Assembly: GCA_003233475.1 (NCBI GenBank)
Contig: QILU01000015.1
Span: 1-10,002 of the forward strand
DNA: 10,002 nucleotides
Direction: 5' to 3'
Origin: Ahrensia sp.
GTDB lineage: Bacteria; Pseudomonadota; Alphaproteobacteria; Rhizobiales; Rhizobiaceae
Numbering within the stretch: the first letter of the stretch is position 1; each line of letters starts with the position of its first letter. The translations under genes were made by a program, and so were the position numbers. The notes beneath the pieces are model-generated. The model saw only the letters and a list, made by a program, of their open reading frames with translations, was not told where the DNA came from and did not search any database. This document shows, piece after piece, positions 1-6,444 of this stretch.

Positions 1-751
1 ATTCTTCCCCCAGATAGGCATGACGCACGGCAACATTCGCGCGAATTTCCTGCGGCGATCCGGTGGCAATAATTTTCCCGTACACCAGCACAGAAATGCG
101 ATCGGCCAGGGCAAACACCGCATCCATATCGTGTTCAATAAGCAAAATTGTTCGCGCACCCTTCAGGCTGTTCAAAAACGCGATCATTGTTTGGGATTCC
201 TGCGGTCCAAGGCCCGCCATAGGTTCATCCAGCAGCATGAGTTTGGCTTCACTTGCCAGCGCCACCGCAATTTCCAACTGCCTGTGCTCCCCGTGGGAAA
301 GCTCTTCTGTGGGGTCATCTGCACGCTCAGCCAGCCCCACTTGCTTCAAAGCCGCCATGGCGCCGTCGCGTAAACGGGGAATGTTTTTGGCGGGTTTGAG
401 AAATTTGAACGAATGGCTGTCGTGCGCCTGTACCGCCAATGCCACGTTATCCAGTACAGACATACCCATCAGCAGAGAAGTAATTTGAAAGGAGCGGGTG
501 ATGCCCAGCCCTGCCCGCTTGTGGGCCGGCAGGTTGGTAATATCTTTGCCATTGAGTTGTACAGTCCCGCTATCCGGCTTCAAGCCACCGCACAATTGCG
601 CAATCAGGGTGGTTTTACCGGCTCCATTGGGGCCAATTATTGCGTGCAACTCCCCTTCTGCCACCTCTAAATTCACCCCGTCGATGGCACGGACTCCACC
701 GAAGCTTTTGTGCAAATCGGATACTTTTAAGAGAGGTTGCAACTCATTCAC
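1..751 (-). CDS. livG: LivG-like ABC transporter ATP-binding protein (3' end cut by window edge)
   Basis: ATPase subunit of a branched-chain-amino-acid-type (HAAT) importer; it would bind the cytoplasmic face of the LivH/LivM permease pair and power uptake. I read 250 codons on the minus strand with no stop before the edge. Walker A GPNGAGKTT is at residues 40-48, the Q-loop Gln at 89, an ABC signature LSHGEH at 151-156, Walker B LMLLDEP at 171-177 and the switch His in IEHD at 207. The last residues read AYLGEE, the usual C-terminus of LivG proteins, so only a few codons should be missing. The start is a GTG at 749-751 that overlaps the end of the LivM gene by 8 bp. The ATG four bases further in is out of frame and soon hits a stop. 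The overlap implies translational coupling. A LivF partner is expected just left of the window. The family is certain; the substrate is not. Confidence 0.93.
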   Translation of the reverse strand, partial: MNELQPLLKVSDLHKSFGGVRAIDGVNLEVAEGELHAIIGPNGAGKTTLIAQLCGGLKPDSGTVQLNGKDITNLPAHKRAGLGITRSFQITSLLMGMSVLDNVALAVQAHDSHSFKFLKPAKNIPRLRDGAMAALKQVGLAERADDPTEELSHGEHRQLEIAVALASEAKLMLLDEPMAGLGPQESQTMIAFLNSLKGARTILLIEHDMDAVFALADRISVLVYGKIIATGSPQEIRANVAVRHAYLGEE

Positions 752-1745
752 CCCGCTCTTTTTCGGGTTCCATTTTTTTTGGTTTTGATTTTTTGGAAAG
801 GAAGCCCAGCAAACCACCGCGCATAAACAAAACGATCAAAATCAGCATGATGCCAAACGGCAGGTGCCAATAGATGGTAAAACTGGAAAACACATGTTCC
901 ACGAGAATGAAAACCATTGAACCCAGCACCGGGCCAAGGGTTGTGCCTGCGCCGCCCAATATGACCATGAAAAGCAGTTCACCGGAACGGGTCCAGTCCA
1001 TCATTTCGGGAGAAATAAATGTAGTGAAATTACCAAGCAGCGCGCCTGCATAACCGCACATGGCCCCGGAAATAACATAGGCCGTCAGCTTATAGGCGAA
1101 CGTGTTGTAACCCAGCGTCACCACCCGCTCGTTGTTGCCCTTTGCCCCTTGCAACACCATGCCAAAGCGCGAGCGGGTGATTGTGCGGACTATCAACATC
1201 GCCACCACAAGAGAACCATAGGAAAGCAGGTACATTTGCAACGGACTGCCCAGATCAATCAATGGCAGTTCCGAGGGGGTATCAATTACCAATCCGTCAT
1301 CACCGCCGTAAATTTCAAACGACACAAACAGATAAAAAATCATCTGAGCGAAGGCCATGGTGATCATGATGAAATAGACGCCTCTGGTGCGCAGGCAAAT
1401 TATGCCGGTTATCAGGGCAAACAGGGCGGACAGGCCCACCGCCATAAGAATATGAAATACACCACTATAGGAAGCCGCAATTTCAAACCCGCCATAGGTG
1501 TTGTGATAAACCGGAATACCCACCGCGTAAGCACCAATTCCGATAAAGGCGGCGTGGCCAAAGGAGGCCATGCCCGCGTAGCCCAATATTAAATTCAAGC
1601 TGACGGCTGCGATGGCAAGGATGACCAGGCGCGTCGCCAAATCCATGTAAAAAGGCTGACCCAGCACCAAAAGCAGCGGGGGAATGACTGCCAGCGCGAG
1701 CATGACAACAATTGTGACCCAGCCCCTTTTACTCAATCCCGCCAT
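744..1745 (-). CDS. livM: LivM-like branched-chain amino acid-type ABC permease
   Basis: Inner-membrane permease of the HAAT-type importer, 333 residues, close to the family length. The N-terminus is short and basic, followed by a series of hydrophobic segments. The hallmark SFGHAAFIGIGAY lies around residues 61-73. The cytoplasmic coupling-loop region around NNERVVTLGYNTFAYKL (about 204-220) is typical of LivM, and GGAGTTLGPVLGS follows near 264-276. The C-terminus is a charged Lys/Glu-rich tail. The start is ATG at 1745, only 3 bp after the LivH stop, with AAGG about 10 nt upstream. The stop overlaps the GTG start of the ATPase gene, so livH-livM-livG form one translationally linked unit. 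Assigned by family resemblance; the sequence does not reveal the substrate. Confidence 0.93.
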   Translation of the reverse strand: MAGLSKRGWVTIVVMLALAVIPPLLLVLGQPFYMDLATRLVILAIAAVSLNLILGYAGMASFGHAAFIGIGAYAVGIPVYHNTYGGFEIAASYSGVFHILMAVGLSALFALITGIICLRTRGVYFIMITMAFAQMIFYLFVSFEIYGGDDGLVIDTPSELPLIDLGSPLQMYLLSYGSLVVAMLIVRTITRSRFGMVLQGAKGNNERVVTLGYNTFAYKLTAYVISGAMCGYAGALLGNFTTFISPEMMDWTRSGELLFMVILGGAGTTLGPVLGSMVFILVEHVFSSFTIYWHLPFGIMLILIVLFMRGGLLGFLSKKSKPKKMEPEKERGE

Positions 1746-1748
1746 GGT

Positions 1749-2672
1749 TCAGCGCACCTTGGGAGGGAAAAGCCCCTCGGGTTTGAAGGCTAAAACCAGC
1801 GCCATGAGAATGTAGACCAACATAGCTGATACGGCCGGGGCGGAACTTTCCGCGGCCTCCGTGCTCATCAACAGCTTGAAAATATCATCAAGGAACGAGC
1901 GGCCCAGGGTGTCGATCAAACCGACAATCATGGCGGCAACAAATGCCCCCTTCATGGAGCCAATTCCCCCAATGATGATGACAACAAATGCGGTTATAAT
2001 AATTTCATTACCCATGCCGATAGAGGCTTCTGAAATGGGGGAAACCAGCATGCCTGCAAGACCGGAAAGGGTTGCACCCAGCGCGAATACAAGAGCGAAC
2101 AACAATTGAATATCTATGCCCAGGGCAGAGACCATGGTGCGGTTCGATGCACCGGCGCGAATGAGCATGCCAAGGCGGGTATAATTCACCAGCCAGAACA
2201 GGCCCACGGCCACAGCCAGGCCAATGGAGATGATTAATACGCGGTAGACGGGAAACAACACATCATCAAACAGTGTCACCTGTCCATCCAGCCAGGCTGG
2301 TAGAGGAACCGCAATCCCTTCAGCCCCCCAGATCAAATGTGCTAACGTGTCGAAAATGAGAATGAGGCCAAATGTGCCGAGCACATGGTCGAGATGGTCC
2401 CGTTCGTACAGACTTCGAATTACCGTGCGCTCCAACAGATAACCCACCAGCGCAGTAATTGGCAGGGCCAGCAATACTGCCCACAAAAAATTACCTGTTA
2501 TAAATGTCAAAGAGGCGCTAACGAAAGCACCGATCATATAAAGCGAACCGTGGGCCAGATTAACAAAATCCAAAATCCCAAACACCAGGGTCAACCCGGA
2601 AGCCACCAGAAACAGCAACAGACCCAGCTGAATTCCGTTCAGCGTTTGGATAAACAATAGGGTGGTGTCCAC
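1749..2672 (-). CDS. livH: LivH-like branched-chain amino acid-type ABC permease
   Basis: Second inner-membrane permease subunit, 307 residues. The opening (NGIQLGLLLFLVASGLTLVFGILDFVNLAHGSLYMIGA) is classic LivH, and so is the segment GGIGSMKGAFVAAMIVGLIDTLG near the C-terminus. It would pair with the LivM-like protein to form the translocation channel. The start is GTG at 2670-2672: an in-frame TGA lies 3 nt upstream and there is no earlier start. The upstream Shine-Dalgarno sequence is poor (GGGTTG). It follows the binding-protein gene by 71 bp, a gap that contains a strong hairpin, so its expression is probably lower than that of the binding protein. Membership of the transporter is clear; the substrate is inferred only from context. 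Confidence 0.92.
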   Translation of the reverse strand: MDTTLLFIQTLNGIQLGLLLFLVASGLTLVFGILDFVNLAHGSLYMIGAFVSASLTFITGNFLWAVLLALPITALVGYLLERTVIRSLYERDHLDHVLGTFGLILIFDTLAHLIWGAEGIAVPLPAWLDGQVTLFDDVLFPVYRVLIISIGLAVAVGLFWLVNYTRLGMLIRAGASNRTMVSALGIDIQLLFALVFALGATLSGLAGMLVSPISEASIGMGNEIIITAFVVIIIGGIGSMKGAFVAAMIVGLIDTLGRSFLDDIFKLLMSTEAAESSAPAVSAMLVYILMALVLAFKPEGLFPPKVR

Positions 2673-2696
2673 AATTCAACCCGTCAAAATTTAATG

Positions 2697-2731
2697 AAAA
2701 ATGGCCGGGGAATTCCCGGCCATGATTTTTT
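2697..2731 (-). terminator. Intra-operon rho-independent terminator/attenuating hairpin
   Basis: A perfect 9-bp stem (ATGGCCGGG at 2701-2709 with CCCGGCCAT at 2715-2723) encloses a 5-nt loop. On the minus strand the stem is followed by five T residues (2701-2697). On the plus strand it is also followed by six T (2726-2731), so it could work in either direction. It sits between the binding-protein stop (2744) and the LivH start (2672). The likely effect is partial termination or 3'-end protection, giving more binding-protein mRNA than permease mRNA; that role is inferred. Confidence 0.8.
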
Positions 2732-2743
2732 AATCCCCGTTGC

Positions 2744-3937
2744 TTACTTAAGCGGGCATTCTGCTGCGTAAGGATCCTGGTGAGCTTCGAAAACCGTGGA
2801 AACAATTTTTGTTGTCCAATCACCCGCATCATCTTTCACAACCTGCCGCAGATAGAAGTTCTGAATCGGCATGTTGTTGTTGCCATAGGTGAACTTACCG
2901 CGAACGGAAGGGAAGTTTGCGGATTTCATGGCAGCGCGCATGGCGTCCTTATTGCTCAAATCTCCGCCCGATGCTTCAACAGCTGATTTGATTAAGAACA
3001 TGGTGTCATATGCCTGTGCCGCATAGTGGGCCGGATACTCCCCGGTCTTGGCTTTATAGGCTGCAACAAAACGCTTGTTTTGCGCATTGTCCAGATCCGG
3101 CGACCAGAAATTGGTGTTGAATGAACCGAGCACGCCTTCAAAATTGGCTTTTTGAAATTTGGGCAGAGACACCCCGTCCACTGTAAACACAGTATAGAGA
3201 TCCATGGTGCCTTTCAGGCCCGCCTGTTGGAATTGCTTAATAAAAGCACCACCGGCTTTACCAGGATAGAAAACGAACAATGCTTCTGCACCAGAGGCCT
3301 TGGCTTTTGCCAGTTCAGCAGAGAAGTCCAACTGGGCGTCCTTACCCCATTTGGTGAAGTCCTTGCCTTTAATTTCGCCTTTGAAGGTCCGCTCAAGTCC
3401 GGTCACCATATTTTTGCCGGCAGCATAATTTGGTGACATAACGTAGAGCGACTTAACACCCCTTTGGTTCAGCACTTCGCCCATCGCCATGGGTGTCTGG
3501 TCATTTTGCCATGATGTGGAAAAGAAATTCTCATCGCATAATTTACCTGCAACCGCAGAGGGCCCGGCATTGGATGAGATCAGGAATTTACCTGCTTTCA
3601 GAGCAGAATTGCGTGAAGCCAGCAATACGTTGCTCCAGACGAACCCGGCAACAAAATCCACATTGTCCTGCTTCACCAGCTTGTCGGTCACCTGTTTACC
3701 GGTTTCCGGTTTGAAACCGTCGTCGCCGTAAATCACATTAATATCAAATTCTCCCATTTTACCACCCATATGCTCAACCGCGATATCAACCGCAATCTGC
3801 ATGGGTTTACCGAGGGCGGCACCCCCGGTGGTGAGAGTTGTGACGAAACCAATTTTAACTTCCTGGGCCTGAACAGCTGTGCTGGCAAGGCCGAGGCTCA
3901 TAGTGGTTGCCAGCGCAACTTGTAATATCTTTTTCAT
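2744..3937 (-). CDS. Periplasmic substrate-binding protein of HAAT-type ABC importer (aromatic-acid-like)
   Basis: Periplasmic ligand-binding protein of the type I (Leu/Ile/Val-binding, Peripla_BP_6) fold, 397 residues. The N-terminus is a Sec signal peptide: MKK, a hydrophobic core, then VQA at 22-24 with likely cleavage before Gln25. The segments ISSNAGPSAVAGKLCDENFF and SWQNDQTP, and the C-terminal CPLK (giving a possible Cys-Cys pair with the first Cys), resemble binding proteins assigned to benzoate- and nitrobenzoate-type aromatic acids rather than to leucine. This is recalled family knowledge and has not been searched. The start ATG at 3937 has a good GGGAG Shine-Dalgarno sequence at 3946-3950. 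The gene leads the importer operon. Because it is next to the AEP genes, a phosphonate ligand is a competing possibility. Confidence 0.9.
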   Translation of the reverse strand: MKKILQVALATTMSLGLASTAVQAQEVKIGFVTTLTTGGAALGKPMQIAVDIAVEHMGGKMGEFDINVIYGDDGFKPETGKQVTDKLVKQDNVDFVAGFVWSNVLLASRNSALKAGKFLISSNAGPSAVAGKLCDENFFSTSWQNDQTPMAMGEVLNQRGVKSLYVMSPNYAAGKNMVTGLERTFKGEIKGKDFTKWGKDAQLDFSAELAKAKASGAEALFVFYPGKAGGAFIKQFQQAGLKGTMDLYTVFTVDGVSLPKFQKANFEGVLGSFNTNFWSPDLDNAQNKRFVAAYKAKTGEYPAHYAAQAYDTMFLIKSAVEASGGDLSNKDAMRAAMKSANFPSVRGKFTYGNNNMPIQNFYLRQVVKDDAGDWTTKIVSTVFEAHQDPYAAECPLK

Positions 3938-3945
3938 AAGTTTTT

Positions 3946-3993
3946 CTCCCGTAAATATATTTTATACTAAAAACAAATTTGGGCCCGCGTCAA
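3946..3993 (-). promoter_or_regulatory. Probable promoter and RBS of the binding-protein operon
   Basis: On the minus strand a -35-like TTGACG (3993-3988) is separated by 18 nt from a -10-like TAGTAT (3969-3964). A GGGAG ribosome-binding site follows (3950-3946), 8 nt before the ATG at 3937. The -35 matches five of six consensus bases and the -10 four of six. It would allow the importer to be transcribed independently of the upstream LysR gene. Predicted by eye. Confidence 0.5.
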
Positions 3994-4003
3994 TTATCAC
4001 CCG

Positions 4004-4129
4004 CTATTTACCAGTTTGCGTCTTGGGCAAAGCGTTTGTGAAGCGGATGGAACGGGGATATTTATAGGGCGCGATTGTTGCTTTCACATGATCCTGCAAT
4101 TGTTTGGCCATGGCCTTGAATTGAGCGCT
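4004..4129 (-). pseudogene. Relic of aryl/acyl-CoA ligase C-terminal domain
   Basis: In the gap between the LysR gene and the binding-protein gene, the minus strand has 41 open codons. They lie between a TGA (4130-4132) and a TAG (4004-4006). The translation includes LAKQ-like [20 protein letters not shown] followed by RSIRF, then LPKTQTGK. This is the end of the C-terminal domain of AMP-forming acyl-CoA synthetases, in particular benzoate-CoA-ligase-type enzymes, where APYKYPR and LPKTxTGK are hallmarks and the last Lys is the adenylation lysine. The N-terminal ~90% of the enzyme is absent and the usual IQRFKLR tail after TGK is lost, with a stop directly at that point. It cannot be a working enzyme. 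It points to a former CoA ligase gene placed directly upstream of the importer on the same strand. Confidence 0.75.
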
Positions 4130-4195
4130 TCACATGGTTTCTCATTACCAATTGTGGATAATTTGTAAGGTCACGAACAGTCATGCTGTCCTCAG

Positions 4196-5086
4196 TTACG
4201 CCACGCGCCTCTTCGCTGCTGCCATGAAGGAGCGAATAAGGATGCTTTCGCGGCGTTCCCGCAGGCAAATGAGGGCTTCGTCCATTATTAAATTCACCTC
4301 CGCGCTAGAGGGTAACTTTGCATCTTCGATAGGAATTTGAACAAGGCGCAGGTCATTGGCGAACTCGGCCTTGGAAACAACGCCGACACTGCTGCTGGAG
4401 GCGACTACCTCAACAACAGCCTCCCTGCCCTCCACTTCAATCTTTGAATGCAGCTTGATATTGGCCTGCTTTGCGTAATCTTCAATTTTTCTGCGGGTTT
4501 TGGAGCCAGGTTCCCGCAATACCAAGGGGAGTGTGGCTAACTTATTGAAAGAAATTGATTTCAGGTTTCCATATTTTCCATTCGTTGCGGCGAAGGCAAT
4601 AAGGGGGGTGGAACTTAGTTTGATAACCTCAAAGTCACGGCTTTGGGGTAATTCTCCCAAGACCCCAATATCAGCATCATAGCTATAAAGGCTGGCCAAA
4701 ACGGTTTCGGTATTGCCGCCGCGTAATGAAATGTAGACCCCAGGGTGAGCCTGGCGAAAAGGCTCTAGAGTATCAATCACATGGTGGGTGGCATCAGCAA
4801 TGATATTGAGTTGGCCTGTTTTAATGGCGCGAGTTTCACTTAAAAACTCCAAGACTTGACCCTCCACCTCAAACATACGGCGGGTAATCTCCAAAAGCTT
4901 TTTGCCCGCTGGGGTCAGGGCAATTTGTTTTTTGCGCCGATCAAACAGGCGCACATCATACTCGGTTTCCAACTTACGCACCTGATCTGAAATAGCGGGT
5001 TGGGTTAAATGAAGCGCTTCGGCTGCCCGCGAGAAACTGCCGGCAAGGGCAACATGATGGAAGGCGCGTAATTGAACGTATCGCAT
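4196..5086 (-). CDS. LysR-family regulator associated with 2-aminoethylphosphonate catabolism
   Basis: LysR-type transcription factor, 296 residues, the usual length. The winged helix-turn-helix occupies about residues 1-60, with AAEALHLTQPAISDQVRKLE at 21-40. The remainder is the two-lobed effector-binding domain, including EPGSKTRRKIEDY and the VEVVASSSSVGVVSKAE region. The sequence resembles the LysR subgroup found next to phnW-type genes (recalled as TIGR03339, not searched). It is divergent from phnW across 113 bp, the classic arrangement for a LysR protein that activates its divergent target and represses itself. The effector is probably AEP or a pathway intermediate (inference). The start ATG at 5086 gives a standard N-terminus beginning MRYVQLRAF. 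No terminator is visible after its stop, so some read-through into the importer genes is possible. Confidence 0.92.
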   Translation of the reverse strand: MRYVQLRAFHHVALAGSFSRAAEALHLTQPAISDQVRKLETEYDVRLFDRRKKQIALTPAGKKLLEITRRMFEVEGQVLEFLSETRAIKTGQLNIIADATHHVIDTLEPFRQAHPGVYISLRGGNTETVLASLYSYDADIGVLGELPQSRDFEVIKLSSTPLIAFAATNGKYGNLKSISFNKLATLPLVLREPGSKTRRKIEDYAKQANIKLHSKIEVEGREAVVEVVASSSSVGVVSKAEFANDLRLVQIPIEDAKLPSSAEVNLIMDEALICLRERRESILIRSFMAAAKRRVA

Positions 5087-5199
5087 GGAAATGGCCTACT
5101 ATCAGTAAAATTTATGATATCAACTATATTATCGATTATTCAAATACGTGCAATATGATTAGGTGATACCTAGAATCCACTGCTTGATACGGACGCACC
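5087..5199. promoter_or_regulatory. Divergent lysR/phnW control region
   Basis: 113 bp, very AT-rich at 5099-5160. For phnW (+) a -10-like TATGAT lies at 5154-5159 with no good -35 at the right distance, as expected of an activator-dependent promoter. For the LysR gene (-) a TTGAAT (5143-5138) is followed after 18 nt by TATCAT (5119-5114). An imperfect inverted repeat, ATGATAT (5114-5120) and ATATTAT (5126-5132) with 5 nt between and 6 of 7 positions pairing, overlaps the regulator's -10. It is a candidate operator for the LysR protein, although it does not fit the T-N11-A spacing. No Pho-box-like sequence is seen. Promoter elements were assigned by eye. Confidence 0.5.
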
Positions 5200-6396
5200 A
5201 TGGCGGCTCAATCTCAATCAAACACACGAATAGAAAACCCACGGTTGGGGGAGCCTTTGCTGCTGACCCCCGGCCCTCTCACCACGGCCTATAGTGTAAA
5301 GGAGAAAATGCTCCAAGACTGGGGATCATGGGATGGAGATTTTCGGGAAATGACGGCGAGGATGCGCGCTGAATTGTTGGCTTTGGCTGGTGACTCAAGG
5401 AATGAATTTGATTGCGTCCCGATGCAGGGCAGCGGCACATTTGTGGTCGAAGCGATGTTGGGTTCATTTTTGACGCCCAGCAGCAAAACACTCGTCTTAA
5501 GCAATGGGGCCTATGGCCAGCGCACTTGCCAGACCCTTGGTCGCATTGGCCGCAGGCATGTGGTTATCGACAAGGGGGATTACATGCCCCCGCGCGGAGA
5601 CGAAGTGGCGGCAGCGCTAGCGGCTGATCCCGATATTACCCATGTGGTGGTTGTGCATTGCGAAACATCATCTGGTATCTTGAACCCGGTCAAAGAAATC
5701 TCAGAAGCCACCTATAAAGCAGGACGCAAGTTATTGATCGATTCCATGAGTGCCTTTGGCGCCCTCCCTTTGGAGGTGAACAACATTCGATATGAGGCAA
5801 TGGTTTCCTCGGCCAATAAATGTATTGAGGGGGTGCCCGGTTTTGGGTTTATTATCGCACGTAAAAACGAATTGGAAGCGGCGAAGGGGAATTGCCACTC
5901 GCTCTGTTTGGATGCGCATGACCAATGGTCGGTCATGGAAAAAACCGGCCAATGGCGGTTTACCCCGCCGACCCACGTGGTGGCGGCCTTTATTGAAGCC
6001 TTAAAGCTGCACCGGGAAGAAGGCGGCGTGGCAGCTCGTGGTGCTCGCTACACCAACAACCGTGATGTGCTGGTGGCGGGGATGCGTGCGCTGGGATTTG
6101 AAACGCTGCTGCAGAACCATTGGCTCTCTCCGATCATTGTCACCTTCTTCACCCCGGAAGACCGGGCTTTTAATTTCAAAACTTTCTATAACCTGATGAA
6201 AGAAAGCGGCTTTATTATTTACCCTGGAAAACTTACCGTTGCTGATAGCTTTCGGATTGGCTGTATTGGCCAAATGGATGAAGCTATCATGCAGGACGTT
6301 GTAAGGGCCGCCGCAGGGGCATTGAAAACCATGGGGGTCAGGAGGGCTGATCCTCCCCCTTCCGCCCTCATTGAACGGGCGAAGCTCGCCGCATGA
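5200..6396 (+). CDS. phnW: 2-aminoethylphosphonate:pyruvate transaminase PhnW
   Basis: Cytoplasmic PLP-dependent class V aminotransferase, 398 residues. It transfers the amino group of AEP to pyruvate, giving phosphonoacetaldehyde and alanine, and is the first step of the pathway. Hallmarks are LLLTPGPLTT at 20-29, DWGSWDGDFREMT near 40-52, GSGTFVVEAML at 77-87, the cofactor-pairing Asp in LLIDSMSAFGA at 181, the PLP Schiff-base Lys in SSANKCIEGVPGF at 207, and SFRIGCIGQMD near 350-360 with Arg352 in the expected carboxylate-binding position. The ATG at 5200 is the first possible start, as an in-frame TGA lies at 5185-5187. The protein carries about 17 extra N-terminal residues before the conserved block, which is common in proteobacterial homologues. 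The Shine-Dalgarno sequence is weak (GGAC). It is first in the operon, 48 bp before phnA. Confidence 0.96.
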   Translation: MAAQSQSNTRIENPRLGEPLLLTPGPLTTAYSVKEKMLQDWGSWDGDFREMTARMRAELLALAGDSRNEFDCVPMQGSGTFVVEAMLGSFLTPSSKTLVLSNGAYGQRTCQTLGRIGRRHVVIDKGDYMPPRGDEVAAALAADPDITHVVVVHCETSSGILNPVKEISEATYKAGRKLLIDSMSAFGALPLEVNNIRYEAMVSSANKCIEGVPGFGFIIARKNELEAAKGNCHSLCLDAHDQWSVMEKTGQWRFTPPTHVVAAFIEALKLHREEGGVAARGARYTNNRDVLVAGMRALGFETLLQNHWLSPIIVTFFTPEDRAFNFKTFYNLMKESGFIIYPGKLTVADSFRIGCIGQMDEAIMQDVVRAAAGALKTMGVRRADPPPSALIERAKLAA

Positions 6397-6399
6397 TTC

Positions 6400-6412
6400 A
6401 CCGCCCTGCGGT
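6400..6412 (+). other. Small hairpin in the phnW-phnA spacer
   Basis: Four bases after the phnW stop, ACCGC and GCGGT form a 5-bp stem with a 3-nt loop. No T-tract follows, so it is not a terminator. It may simply be chance, or may influence mRNA processing between phnW and phnA. Confidence 0.3.
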
Positions 6413-6444
6413 TAGATAAACAAAAGAAAACGGAAATTCACCCT

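Noticed and set aside
744..747. ATG at 747 as an alternative LivG start
   Set aside because: It is out of frame with the ATPase and reaches a TAA after six codons.
4170..4195. Possible terminator after the LysR gene (ACAG/CTGT arms)
   Set aside because: The stem is only about 4 bp before mismatching and no T-tract follows.
4062..4268. 68-codon minus-strand open frame spanning the end of the LysR gene and part of the spacer
   Set aside because: It overlaps the LysR coding sequence in another frame, has no recognisable domain and competes with the CoA-ligase relic frame, which does show family motifs.
5164..5182. GTGAT...ATCCAC near-palindrome as a second operator half
   Set aside because: The arms are interrupted by an unmatched base and match over too few positions to separate from chance.
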